A stretch of DNA of 56,728 bases from Patescibacteria group bacterium UBA2023 (GCA_002335145.1 DDBV01000026.1:1-56728); one strand, 5' to 3'; positions 39,587-49,043 are shown, counted from the stretch's first letter. The notes: generated by a model from the letters alone, not told the origin. A program made the numbers and translations.

Positions 39587-41005
39587 CTACCCGACGCTCC
39601 CCTCCATCTCCATGCCGATGAGCACGTTCATCTCGGCGGCATACTCGAGCGGCAGCTCGCGGATGACGGGCGCGAGGAATCCCGACACGATCATGCTCCG
39701 AGCTTCGGTCTCGGAGAATCATCGGCTTCGTAGGTAGAAGATTTCTTCGGTCCCAATGCGTCCAGCTGTCGCCTCGTGGGCGACCGTGGCCGTAGGCGTG
39801 CCGACCCGAATATCGGGAATCGTATCGTTCTTGGAATGGCGGTCTAGGAGCAGGGCGTCACAGACCACCTCCGAGACTGCTCCCGTAGCGGACGGCAAGA
39901 TATTCACGAGGCCACGATACACGGAGAGTCCCCCACCCTTGGAGAGTGATTTCGAGAGCACGCGCGATGTCGTCTCCCGTCCGATATGAATGACCTTTGC
40001 TCCCGTATCGGCGACCTGCCCCTCATTCGCGAACACGATCCCCACGTGGCTCGATGAGGAACGGTCTCCCTTGAGGATCGAACATGGGTAGAGCATGGTC
40101 GTGCCAGATCCGAGATTTCCACCGGTCCATTCGATCCGTCCACCAGCCTCCACGAGAGCGCGCTTGGTATTGAGGTTGTAGGTGTCGATACTCCAGTTCT
40201 CCACGCTTGAGTAGCGCATGCTTGCATTCTCGCCCACGAAGATCTCCACAAGCCCGGCATGCAGCGAACTTTCGTTGTATTTCGGCGCGCTGCATCATTC
40301 GATATAGTGAGCCGAGGCTCCATTCTCCAGAATAATGAGCGTATGTTCGAATTGCCCGCCTGCCCGAAGATTCATACGGAAGTATGCCTGGAGCGGCTCA
40401 TCTATATGCACGCCCCGCGGCACGTAGAGAAATGTCCCCCCGCTCCATACCGCCCCATGGAGAGCGGCGAAAGCATGATCGGTAGGCGGGACGCACCGCA
40501 TGAAATGACGATGGACGAGGTCTTCGTGGGTTTTGAGTGCCTCGCTCATATCCTCGAATACCACCCCCCGCTCACGCAGGTCGTGCCGGAGAGAATGATA
40601 GACCGCCTCGCTATCGTACTGCGCTCCGGCTCCAGCGAGCATGCGGCGTTCGGCTTCAGGAATGCCGAGTCGTTCGAAGGTGTTTTTTATCTTCTCTGGT
40701 ACATCTTCCCAGCTACGGGTACCAGTCCCCTGCTCGGCGCGTGCGAAGTAGCGGATCGAGCCAAGATTGAGCCCGGAGAGATCGGGACCCCAGGTCGGTA
40801 GCTTCGCCGTGCGAAAAATATCAAAGCACTTGAGGCGGTGTGCGAGCATCCACTCTGGCTCGCCGTAGGTGTGGGAAATGTGCTGAATGAGCTCTTCAGA
40901 GAGCCCCGGCTCGGCCTCGAACCGATATCCTACGTCATCGGCAGCATCAAAAAGATCGCGAGAGAGATCGGCGAAGACCGGTTTTGTTTCAGTATCGGTC
41001 GGCAT
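39587..41005 (-). CDS. sufB: Fe-S cluster assembly protein SufB
   Basis: SufB is the scaffold of the SUF iron-sulfur assembly system. The 472-residue product has the helical N-terminus (EEPEW-like [12 protein letters not shown]), the beta-helix core ([14 protein letters not shown] [19 protein letters not shown]), [21 protein letters not shown] segment, and the C-terminal [20 protein letters not shown] motif. Two TGA glycines occur: HYIEGCSAPKY, where SufB has Gly-Cys, and RSRGFSETE. It starts 4 bases after sufC stops. No sufD, sufS or sufU lies in the window. Confidence 0.96.
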
Positions 41006-41009
41006 GGAT

Positions 41010-41720
41010 CTAAGTAAGAAGGCTTCCTGGACAGGAACGAACCACGCGCCCGACAGCGAGCTCATACGTCCGGACGAACGGCACTGATTCGAGCAGGGAT
41101 TGGTTGTGGGTAATGACGAGGACCGCGGCACCACGGGTAGCAAGCTCCGGCAGGACTGTTGCAAAATTGGCAACCGCCGCCATATCGAGTCCGGAGTCGG
41201 TCTCATCGAACACGAGGACAGATGGCTCGAGGACAAATGCTTGGAGGAGTTCCATTCGACGCCGCTCCCCGCCAGAAAACCCCACATTGAGATCGCGATC
41301 GAGAAACGACTCCGGAATACCGATTCGCTGCATGAATGGGCGGACATACCGTGCGAAGACGAACGGCGAGATCGGTTTTGTCTGAGGATCACCCCGCTTG
41401 GCCCGAGCATTCGCGAGCGTCCGGAGATATTCTCCGATACGGATTCCGGGAATCTCGGGAATCTTCTGCATAGCAAGAAACAGCCCGCGTGCGGAACGTT
41501 CCTCTGGGGGAAGCGACTCGATCATCTCACCATCGAGCCAGATATGTCCGGCATCGATTCGGTAGTCCGGATGTCCGAGGAGTGCGAGAGAGAATGAGGA
41601 CTTTCCGCTCCCGTTCGGACCAATGAGGGCAACGATCTCACCCGCTCCAACCGAGATGGATACATCGAACAGTATGGCGGATCCGCCGGTCGAGACCGAG
41701 AGTCATTCCGTCAAAAGCAT
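41010..41720 (-). CDS. sufC: Fe-S assembly ATPase SufC
   Basis: SufC is the ABC-type ATPase that drives SufB. The 236-residue product has Walker A GPNGSGKSS, signature FSGGERRRMELLQ and Walker B VLVFDETDSGLD, where DETDSGLD is the hallmark of SufC, followed by VLVITHNQSLL. The start at ATG 41720 needs a TGA (41702-41704) in LLTEGLSVST. It has its own promoter and precedes sufB, forming a two-gene sufCB operon. Confidence 0.96.
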
Positions 41721-41758
41721 GCTGGTACGATAAAATCATGACTAATTTACTCACTATT

Positions 41759-41786
41759 ATGATACGCGCGAAACATGAAACCGCAA
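41759..41786 (-). promoter_or_regulatory. Promoter of sufCB
   Basis: On the minus strand TTGCGG (41786-41781), 16 bases and TATCAT (41764-41759), about 40 bases before the sufC ATG. Confidence 0.55.
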
Positions 41787-41862
41787 GGCCGAAACGTGAT
41801 TTTTGCACATCCCACGCAAATGTGGTACGATAATGGTAACATCCTTTTCTAACGCCGCAACT

Positions 41863-43419
41863 ATGGCACTCGATATACAAAAATCTCCGGAAGATATCTC
41901 GACAAAAACCGAGACTGCGCCATCCAGAGCCCCAGAACGGGGATACCAAATCCTCGGAGATGCTCCCGAGGCACAAGCGGCGTACATCACCCGCATGGAC
42001 GCGCTCGCGGAAGAAAAATCCAAGGCCGAAAAGCAAGCGACGGCCGCTACGACGCCCGAGGCGAAAGCCGAGGCACAAGATGCCATAGATGAGGCTGTGC
42101 TCTCGCAGGCCCGCGAATCACGGATGACATTTATTCGGACTCATGGCGGACTCGACAGCGATTCGGCGGAAAATCGTACAAAACGTCAGACGCTCTTGAA
42201 GAACCGTGGGTCGTTCGACGAGGTGCTCCCCTCGGATCTCTACGCTCTCTCGTACACGTCCGGGTACGATCTCGTGCCACTACTCATGTACAATGTCTGA
42301 GCAAAGAGCGATCGAAGTCCTTCGGCCGCGGATCTCGCCGAGGGCGACAAGCTCATGACAAACTTCGGGAAAAACAGCCGGGTCAATGCGGTCGTTGGAT
42401 GTGCAGACATCCTCCCTCCGGAGATCGAGCAAGTCCGGATCGATGGAAAACTCGGAATCCGACTCTCTGGAAATCCGATACTAGATAAGGCGATCCTAGC
42501 CCGCAACGGCATGTCTGCGGATGCGATCTCGGGAGTGCGACGACCAGGATACTACAGCGTGGATTCCGGTGGAAACTGCACCTACATGCCCGTATACCAC
42601 CGGACCGAGGTAGAGATTGTAAAACGCTATAACAACCTCACCGACGAGGAGCGGCGCATGCACCGCGAGTCCGCCTACACCCGCTACCGGGATATGCGTA
42701 TCGAGGACATGCTCGAGGCCGGGGATGCCCTCTCCGATACCGAAGAGGACCAGAAACTCAAGCAGGAGATGGGCGATATTGTGGAACGCCGACGCAAACT
42801 GCGCGAGCGATACGGAAGGTATGGAAACGCGATGAAGGAGCAGGAATTCATGAACGTGCCCGCATTCGGCGGAACGGTCCGGGAGGCGTGCCGTGCTTTC
42901 GGTATACCCGAAGCGGCACTCCTTCGGCTCATGTATAAGGAGAGCGGGTTCAATCCTCATGCCCGACCGCGCAACAGCGATGGATCACTCGCATCGAGTG
43001 CGTACGGACTGGGGCAACACCTCAATAGTACCTGGCAAACCTGTGCACAGACGCTCGTCCCGAACTACGCACAGAGTCTCGACATTAACGCGCTCAAGTC
43101 TGTGGGGGCGATCGAGAGTGCGGACGAGCTTCGTCCTCCCTATTTCGACCGCGAGAACCCCGTCCACCAGATCATCGCGACGGCCGCATATCTCCGACAT
43201 GTCCGCGACCTACGCGGATGCGACTGGGGAACAGCGATTGTCTTCTACCACACCGGACCGTACTTCGCCCAGAAGCACGTAGCAGCAGCCCTCGCCGCCA
43301 ACGATGGGATGATCAAATTCAACCCAATGCTCCGAGTCTCTCCCACGCTCGAAAATTACCTCGCCGCGGCACGAAAATTCTACGGCGTGGACGATCTCGG
43401 CGGACAGCAAACATCATAA
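41863..43419 (+). CDS. Large protein with C-terminal lytic transglycosylase (SLT) domain
   Basis: The 518-residue product has a helical, charged N-terminal half (Ala/Glu-rich) and a C-terminal SLT-like domain. RLMYKESGFNPHARP gives the catalytic Glu, followed by SAYGLGQHLNSTW and AYLRHVRDL. Such enzymes cut the glycan chain of peptidoglycan without water. No signal peptide is obvious, so export may rely on another route, or it may be delivered by a specialised system. One TGA (42298-42300) gives Gly in YNVGAKSD. It is followed after 9 bases by a gene with a peptidoglycan-binding-like domain. Confidence 0.85.
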
Positions 43420-43428
43420 CGCACGGAC

Positions 43429-44481
43429 ATGGAACGGTTATCCTCGTCAGACTCCTGTACTACGCGACCGCAGAACGAGATTATCGATGCGGACGCAGTT
43501 CGGCGCATGGTTGCGGATGACCGACTGGATAGTGAAGAAGCTCGCATGATCCTCACGAAATATCTCAAAATTCGAGGCGACCTAGAGACGCTACGAGATA
43601 GGCGGAAAGTGGAAATCAGCGCAGAGACAAAAGAAGCATGGAACGCCCTCGATAAAGCCGTGAGGGCAAGAATTCAACGGGATCTTCCGGTCGAGGACGA
43701 TGGAGTGATCGGACCATACACCATCTCACGGCTCGCGGTGCGGGCACTCTCGTCCGACCAAGCACACCAATCACTATCCTGCGAAGCAAAGCCGGATCTG
43801 GCGGCTACTGCCGAGACACAAACGGAACCAGTGCTGCCCCGTGGCAAAGACGAAGGAGACAAAACAAATACTCCTTCCGCTTCGTGACCAAAACCACCAT
43901 CCACGGAGGGTCCTCCTATGGGCACATCGGCACGAATAGACTCGGGAACGGAACAAAACCTCCAGTACGCGGAAATCCCGACACTCGTAGGGTCGGTTCC
44001 TCCCGGCAAAGGAGAGCGTCCGGGAAACACCTACTGTTCACGTACGGCAGTCGCAAATTTCGCGACACACTTCGGTATACTCGCGCCCGAATGAAACGCT
44101 AAAACGGTTCAGTGAAGCATTCCAAGAGTCGGATTCTCGAATCCAACAGCGGGTGCCGGTGAGATCGTCTCGGTCACTCGATCGTTCGATCGGGTCCCAG
44201 CAGACTGCCCAGTGTTCGATGTCTTTACCGGAAGCGATTCTCCCTATGGACACCGGTGTGCTGCATATCGATGTGGCGGACAAATCATGGTCCTCGATCC
44301 CTACTTTTGTCCTCCAGGCAAGACTCTCCGATTCAAGGATCCACAACGATGCGAGCCCATGCCACTCGACCAATATCTCGCCACGAATACGAAGGGGATA
44401 AAAAAAATTGCCGCCTATCGCCTACCGGCCGAAGCCGCAACCCAGCTCGCGCAGCGCGAAGCCTCCCGCATGAACGCATAA
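43429..44481 (+). CDS. Multidomain protein: peptidoglycan-binding-like domain plus candidate Cys-His-Asp hydrolase
   Basis: The 350-residue product requires three TGA glycines (43885, 44092 and 44107 regions). Residues about 20-110 hold a domain like that of the gene at 10332: DSEEARMILTKY, KEAWNALDKAV, DDGVIGPYT. A Pro/Thr linker follows. The C-terminal half has GNTYCSRTAVANFATHFGI with a possible nucleophile Cys, YGHRCAAYRCGG with a His, and IMVLDPYFCPPG with an Asp. The order fits a papain/CHAP/NlpC-like amidase, but this is inference. It follows the SLT gene in one transcription unit. Confidence 0.7.
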
Positions 44482-44507
44482 AAAAACTCCCCCTCAGGGG
44501 AGTTTTT
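44482..44507. terminator. Bidirectional terminator
   Basis: AAAAACTCCCC/GGGGAGTTTTT with a CTCA loop, directly after the TAA at 44481 and 12 bases from the end of the convergent lipoprotein gene. Confidence 0.9.
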
Positions 44508-44518
44508 CATAGGCGCGA

Positions 44519-44887
44519 TTAGCGTACCTCGATATTGACCGACCCCGAGAGAGTATCTTCATCGGAAATGATCGTGCGAGCGGACGGGGAAGTCTCACCC
44601 GTCATCGTCTCACCGGACATGGTGTCTCCAGACATGGTGTCTCCAGAGAGAGTCTCACCCGTCATCGTCTCACCGGACATGGTGTCTCCAGAGAGAGTCT
44701 CACCCGTCATCGTCTCACCGGACATGGTGTCTCCAGACATGGTGTCTCCAGAGAGAGTCTCACCCGTCATCGTCTCACCGGACATGGTGTCTCCAGAGAG
44801 AGTCTCGTCTCCCTTAGGCATTCCTGGGAGGTTGCAAGCCGTGAGAGCGAGCGTGCTCGCAACGGCGAGAAGTGCTAATTTCTTCAT
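44519..44887 (-). CDS. Lipoprotein with tandem G(D/E)T(M/L)(S/T) pentapeptides
   Basis: The 122-residue product has a lipoprotein signal (MKKLALLAVASTLALTAC; the Cys of LTAC becomes lipidated). The mature part is almost wholly pentapeptide units, GDTMS, GETMT, GETLS, repeated about 18 times in a near-regular order, ending in an acidic ISDEDTLSGSVNIEVR tail. It would form an extended acidic, Thr/Ser-rich surface chain. I do not recognise the family. A TATATT and a TTATTAACC box lie upstream. No TGA. Confidence 0.85.
   Translation of the reverse strand: MKKLALLAVASTLALTACNLPGMPKGDETLSGDTMSGETMTGETLSGDTMSGDTMSGETMTGETLSGDTMSGETMTGETLSGDTMSGDTMSGETMTGETSPSARTIISDEDTLSGSVNIEVR
44600..44808. repeat. 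Tandem 15-base repeats in the lipoprotein gene
   Basis: Units of 15 bases are arranged as higher-order 45- and 60-base blocks, for example CATCGTCTCACCGGACATGG recurring four times. Nearly identical copies favour slipped-strand length changes. Confidence 0.85.
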
Positions 44888-45026
44888 AATCTAGAAAGAG
44901 TAGGGTTAATAAGGACTTCCTGTGGGAAGGTTCTTTCCGCCCACAATATACTCGGCTTTTTCAGAAATCAAGGCCGCAGGAAATTTTTGTGCATGATCTT
45001 TTCTTCACATTCGAAGAAAACTCATC

Positions 45027-45143
45027 ATGAATACACTCGTTGATACCTCGACAGAAGAGAAGAAAGAAGCCATAAAAGATTTGACTCCGGTATCGATTGG
45101 TGTATTGATGGCGAAAAATGCCTCCTTCAAGAGCTCGAAGTAG
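45027..45143 (+). CDS. Small hypothetical protein, 38 residues
   Basis: The frame MNTLVDTSTEEKKEAIKDL... runs to TAG 45141-45143 with a helical, charged composition. It lies upstream of the sigma-like regulator's promoter and downstream of a possible TATACT (about 44948). No other support exists; the family is unknown. Confidence 0.4.
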   Translation: MNTLVDTSTEEKKEAIKDLTPVSIGVLMAKNASFKSSK

Positions 45144-45178
45144 AAGAAGCGAATCATTGACGAGAGTCGGGGAAAAAT

Positions 45179-45206
45179 TTGACTTTCGAAGTGAAACGCA
45201 TATATA
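45179..45206 (+). promoter_or_regulatory. Promoter of the sigma-region-4 protein
   Basis: TTGACT (45179-45184), 16 bases and TATATA (45201-45206), 65 bases before the ATG at 45271. Confidence 0.65.
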
Positions 45207-45270
45207 TGTCTAAGACCCCACACAGGGATCGAAACAGTACGGTTCCGATACCACTTGTCGCCACAATAAT

Positions 45271-46317
45271 ATGACGATTTCCGGACTCGAACTCCAAACC
45301 CATTTTTCGAAGATCCTCAACAATCTCACCTCGAAAGAACAGGATGTCATCTCCCGCCGGATCGGCCTGGGATGTCAACACGAAACCCTCCAGAGCATCG
45401 GTAACACCTATAAGATCACCCGCGAGCGCGTACGACAAATTGAAGACGTTGGTATCAAGAAGATCGGTCGGGTCGTAAAAGGGACCTATCTCGAGCGCGT
45501 ACAGGTATTGGGAGAACAGCTCCTACGAACCCATGGAGGCCTCCTATCGCGCGACAAGCTCGTGAGTGCCATCGTCCGCGAGATAGGTATTAGCGAGCCG
45601 ATAAATCACGGCATTATCGAGGTTGTGCTCCAGGCAGATTTCAATATCCAAAAGAGCAAGCCACAACTTGGAGTAGATGTTCATTTCTACCTACCAGAAA
45701 TCGGCAAGAAGCTGATTCAGGAGGTTCATAAAGAAGCCCTCAAGATCCTCGCCAAGCGCGGAGATATCATGGAGCACCACGCTCTCTACGAGATGGTGAA
45801 GGCCAACCTCTTCCCCACGTACGGCAAGATTGAGACGATCCTCATCAGCGGTATCCTCGAGGTTTTTCACGATGTCGTGCGCGGCGAGGAGAAATTCATC
45901 GGACTCGAAAAGTGGAAGATTCTCAATCCTTCCACGCTCAAGGACAAAGCAATCTATATCATGAAGAAGGAGAAGCGTCCGTTCCACTTCATGGAACTCA
46001 CGAACGCGATTTCCGAACACTTCCGCGAACCAGTAAAAGTCCCGACCATCCACAATGAACTTATTCGCAATGAGGAGTTCGTTCTCATCGGGCGGGGAAT
46101 CTATGTCCTGAAGGAGTGGGGATACAAGAGCGGAACGGTCATGAGCGTCATTATGGAGATTCTTGAGAAGCACGGCGAAGCGATGCCGACCGAGATGATC
46201 ATATCGAGCGTGTTACGGGTTCGCCAGGTCAAGCCGTCTACCATCTACATGAACCTCCAGAACAAGCGGTACATCGAGCGTGTCGGACGTAACCTCTACC
46301 GCCTTCGGAGCAAATAA
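45271..46317 (+). CDS. Sigma region 4 / HARE-HTH domain regulator
   Basis: The 348-residue product starts with a sigma-70 region 4-like helix-turn-helix (LTSKEQDVISRRIGLG, ESIGNTYKITRERVRQIED, about residues 19-60). The regions that bind the -10 element in real sigma factors are absent. Three winged-helix or HARE-HTH-like units follow (KALKILAKRGDIMEHHALYEM, KAIYIMKKEKRPFHFMELTNAI, VIMEILEKHGEAMPTEMIISS). Such proteins may bind RNA polymerase or DNA as accessory factors. It has a clear promoter and ends before a terminator whose loop holds the next promoter's -10. No TGA codon. Confidence 0.8.
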   Translation: MTISGLELQTHFSKILNNLTSKEQDVISRRIGLGCQHETLQSIGNTYKITRERVRQIEDVGIKKIGRVVKGTYLERVQVLGEQLLRTHGGLLSRDKLVSAIVREIGISEPINHGIIEVVLQADFNIQKSKPQLGVDVHFYLPEIGKKLIQEVHKEALKILAKRGDIMEHHALYEMVKANLFPTYGKIETILISGILEVFHDVVRGEEKFIGLEKWKILNPSTLKDKAIYIMKKEKRPFHFMELTNAISEHFREPVKVPTIHNELIRNEEFVLIGRGIYVLKEWGYKSGTVMSVIMEILEKHGEAMPTEMIISSVLRVRQVKPSTIYMNLQNKRYIERVGRNLYRLRSK

Positions 46318-46349
46318 CCATCGTTAGGACTCGGTCTTCGGGTATTAAT

Positions 46350-46392
46350 TTGAAAACAAGTCGAGGTCCGGTATAATCGGACCTCGTTTTTT
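46350..46392 (+). promoter_or_regulatory. Promoter with its -10 in the loop of a terminator hairpin
   Basis: TTGAAA (46350-46355), 16 bases and TATAAT (46372-46377) form a near-consensus promoter. The -10 lies in the loop of a perfect 9-base-pair stem, CGAGGTCCG (46362-46370) with CGGACCTCG (46378-46386), followed by six T (46387-46392). The hairpin terminates the sigma-like gene and the promoter starts the next unit. Confidence 0.8.
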
Positions 46393-46405
46393 AATCCGAG
46401 GTATT

Positions 46406-46894
46406 ATGAACAAGACACTTCTCACGCTCGCGGTCGGATATATAGCCGGGATATACGTAGCTACCCGCTACCCATCAGGGCGACAAACACGAACCGACAT
46501 GAGTCTGCGCGAGTTCGTCGCGGAGCTTGAGCGTATCCACTGCGAAGCGTATGCAGAGGTCGAGTCGAGTCAGTTCGGACGCGATGCACAGGAGAAAATC
46601 GATGCGCTTCGAAAAAGTTTCACCGATGAAGCTGAGGCATTCCGGATCGATGCTGAGGCATTGATGGAACGTCTCAAGAACGATGGGGTAAGCGCAGCGA
46701 AGGACTTGGAATCCGAACTTACGGACCTCTACGATCGCCGGAGAGAAATTCTCGCCAAACTCGAAGACACGGGAATAGAACAAATCTCTGGTGCGCGTAA
46801 CACTATAGCCAAGCTCGGACGCGAAACCCTCTCCCGACTTGAGTCTCAGTACGAAAACATTCGCCACAATATCAAGAAGCAGCTCGAAAAATAG
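46406..46894 (+). CDS. Membrane-anchored coiled-coil protein upstream of grpE
   Basis: The 162-residue product has a short hydrophobic N-terminal segment (LLTLAVGYIAGIYVATRY) and a long charged coiled coil (LERIHCEAYAEVESSQFG to the C-terminus). It resembles YtxH-like envelope or stress proteins but the family is not certain. A GAGG box sits 7 bases before the ATG, one of few Shine-Dalgarno-like sites in the window. grpE follows after 38 bases. Confidence 0.75.
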   Translation: MNKTLLTLAVGYIAGIYVATRYPSGRQTRTDMSLREFVAELERIHCEAYAEVESSQFGRDAQEKIDALRKSFTDEAEAFRIDAEALMERLKNDGVSAAKDLESELTDLYDRRREILAKLEDTGIEQISGARNTIAKLGRETLSRLESQYENIRHNIKKQLEK

Positions 46895-46932
46895 CCCCTT
46901 CCCCACCTTCTTACGACCTACCCGAAGAAACG

Positions 46933-47460
46933 ATGACGATCCAGACCGACCCAACTCCGGACGATGCCATGAGCGAGGAGCTTCTTAAGCAAGAAGCGAC
47001 CAGCACGGCCGAGAATCCCCCTCGCGATGAACAGGGCGATGAGATTGCCCGACTGCGCGAACAACTCTCTCGCGCACGCGCGGACTATGAAAACCTTGTC
47101 CGGCGAAACGAAGAGGAACGCCGATCGATGGGACGATTCATCCTCGGAAATACCGTGACCAAGATTCTCCCCCTTGCGGACAATCTCGGACGAGCTCTCG
47201 CAAGTGTCCCGGCAGATCTCCAAGATCACGCGTGGGTGGCAGGAATTCGCTCCATTGAAGAACGGTTATTCAAAGATCTCGCATCCCTGGGCGTGCGTCC
47301 GTTCGAGTCGGTTGGGGCCGAGGTAGACCCGGATCGGCACGATGTTATGAGCCAGGCACCCGGAGAAGCTGGAATCGTTGTTGCGGAATTTGAACGGGGA
47401 TACCTGATCGAAGACCATGTCCTCCGCCATGCGAAAGTCGTGGCGGGATCGGGAGAATAA
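46933..47460 (+). CDS. grpE: Nucleotide exchange factor GrpE
   Basis: GrpE releases ADP from DnaK. The 175-residue product has an acidic disordered N-terminus, the long coiled coil (EIARLREQLSRARADYENLVRR), KILPLADNLGRAL, and the C-terminal beta domain with DPDRHDVMSQAPGEAGIV and GYLIEDHVLRHAKVVA. Length is normal and no TGA is used. It is transcribed with the coiled-coil protein, not with dnaK. Confidence 0.96.
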   Translation: MTIQTDPTPDDAMSEELLKQEATSTAENPPRDEQGDEIARLREQLSRARADYENLVRRNEEERRSMGRFILGNTVTKILPLADNLGRALASVPADLQDHAWVAGIRSIEERLFKDLASLGVRPFESVGAEVDPDRHDVMSQAPGEAGIVVAEFERGYLIEDHVLRHAKVVAGSGE

Positions 47461-47560
47461 TACTCGTAGGAGTGCTAAGAAATTCTCACGAAGTGGCTAT
47501 GTCCCCCGTATCGCCAGCAAATAATCCGGAGACACTGACACAGAGGGAAAACGAAAAAAC

Positions 47561-47587
47561 TTGCAAATATGAGAAATTAGATACAAT
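47561..47587 (+). promoter_or_regulatory. Promoter of rpmE
   Basis: TTGCAA (47561-47566), 15 bases and TACAAT (47582-47587), 55 bases before the rpmE ATG. Confidence 0.6.
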
Positions 47588-47641
47588 CATCCCACTCTCG
47601 CCGTATCAAGCGACGAAAGATACCCCTACCAACCCTTTCCC

Positions 47642-47866
47642 ATGAAGAAAGACATCCACCCGAAATTCTCTACCAAGACGAAAGTTGCCTGCTCCTGCGG
47701 GGCTGAGTTCGAGACCGGAAGCACCATACAGGACGAGATCCGTGTGGAGACCTGCTCCAACTGCCATCCATTCTACACTGGAGAGAACCGCATCCTCAAG
47801 ACCAGCTCCGTCGACAAGTTCTACGCTCGCCAGAAGAAGACCGAAGGCCTCAAGAAGGCTGCATAG
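47642..47866 (+). CDS. rpmE: 50S ribosomal protein L31
   Basis: The 74-residue product is a zinc-type L31: MKKDIHPKF start, [14 protein letters not shown], and the [10 protein letters not shown] motif with the Cys pairs that bind zinc. The C-terminus DKFYARQKK is typical. Single-gene unit between its promoter and a terminator. No TGA codon. Confidence 0.97.
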   Translation: MKKDIHPKFSTKTKVACSCGAEFETGSTIQDEIRVETCSNCHPFYTGENRILKTSSVDKFYARQKKTEGLKKAA

Positions 47867-47889
47867 TCTTCGTCCGGTTTTTCATTGAC

Positions 47890-47913
47890 AAGGACCCGTT
47901 CGGGTCCTTTTTT
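47890..47913 (+). terminator. Terminator after rpmE
   Basis: AAGGACCCG/CGGGTCCTT stem followed by a T run, 23 bases after the stop. Confidence 0.85.
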
Positions 47914-47945
47914 GTTGGACGGTACGCGGCGGCTGCAATTTTCTC

Positions 47946-47974
47946 TTGCAATGTGTTCGCAAATGCGGTACGAT
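47946..47974 (+). promoter_or_regulatory. Promoter of the secreted protein gene
   Basis: TTGCAA (47946-47951), 17 bases and TACGAT (47969-47974). Confidence 0.5.
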
Positions 47975-48004
47975 GTCTCGCGATGGTATCATAACTCCAG
48001 CAGT

Positions 48005-48970
48005 ATGAAATTCTCTCTTGCTTTTACTGTTCTGAAGCAGCTGACAGTAGGCGTGGTCGCGGTAAGTGTCGCAACGTGGCTAACGATCGGCACCGCCCTC
48101 GCTTGGGTCAACCCAACTGCCCCGCTCTCGGACCAGTCTTCGGCCATCAACTTCTGGAATAACTGTGGCACGACAAACAAGGAAATCTGGGCACAAGACG
48201 GTGACGTCTTGACGACGACAAAATGGAACCAGGCACTGTGTACGTACTTCTTTAACTTCGCGATGTGGGGAGACTGGCCTCGAGGCAAGACGCCTGCCAC
48301 ATGGTCGAATGGTCACATAGGTGCCGCTGAAAATACTATCAACGGACAAAAGGGTACCTACCTGGAAGTTCTCTTGCTCGCTTCTCCCGGAGGCGGAGGA
48401 GGTGTGAATTTCTATGATGCGAACCGTCAATTTCCCACCCAACCGGACGGACGCTCCAATGTATTGGGGTCGGTACAGTATCACCGTCCAGGCCAACCCG
48501 GATTCGAGACGTCCAAAGAAGGACTACACCTCTTATCCGCCAACGGGCCTGTATGGATCGACACCTGTATCGGAACGACCGTGAACCCCTACTGCGATGA
48601 CACGATCAACGCCGGAAGACCGACCGACAGTCCGAATCAGTACCCCATCGGGTGGGTATCGGTAAACCTCTACGATACGGCGGATTTTGATATCCAATGC
48701 CAGTACCGTGTGCATGAGACACTTGTATGAGGGGGAGAATCTTGGTACCGACACCCTGTATGGGTCAAGGGTACAGAATTGGGCTTCGTAGCTACTACCG
48801 CGGGGGGTACCTACGGGAATGCCGCAGGATGGTCTATCTCAAAGAATAACAAGACTACCTGGATTCCTCCCGCAAGTGGAGTTTCCCCTCCGGGAACCAT
48901 CAATCGCATAGAAAAACTCTGCCTGCCTCGCTATGTGGACGGCCAGAATATGAACCAGACGTTCTTCTAA
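48005..48970 (+). CDS. Secreted hypothetical protein
   Basis: The 321-residue product has a long signal peptide (MKFSLAFTVLKQL... ending near TALA at residue 31). The mature chain is rich in Trp, Asn, Gly and aromatic residues, with about eight cysteines in spaced pairs (NNCGTTNK, NQALCTYFF, DTCIGTTVNPYCDD, IQCQYRV, EKLCLPRYV) that could form disulfides outside. One TGA (48728-48730) gives Gly in LVGGGESWY. I do not recognise the family; beta-rich carbohydrate-binding or adhesin-like are guesses only. It has its own promoter and terminator. Confidence 0.75.
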
Positions 48971-48987
48971 GAGACCGCTCGGGCCGT

Positions 48988-49017
48988 AAAAAATCCCCCC
49001 ATTCAAGGGGGATTTTT
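48988..49017. terminator. Bidirectional terminator
   Basis: AAAAATCCCCC/GGGGGATTTTT stem with a short ATTCAA loop between the secreted protein gene and ssb. Confidence 0.88.
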
Positions 49018-49043
49018 GCAATTAAGAAGCAAGAAGGGGGAGG

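Noticed and set aside
44600..44808. Possible CRISPR array
   Set aside because: The repeats are 15-base coding units without unique spacers.
44535..44894. Plus-strand repeat ORF opposite the lipoprotein
   Set aside because: The minus-strand frame has a lipoprotein signal peptide and the plus frame has none.
47470..47482. GAGTGCTAA half of a CIRCE element after grpE
   Set aside because: No matching left arm TTAGCACTC at the right distance, and it lies downstream of the gene.
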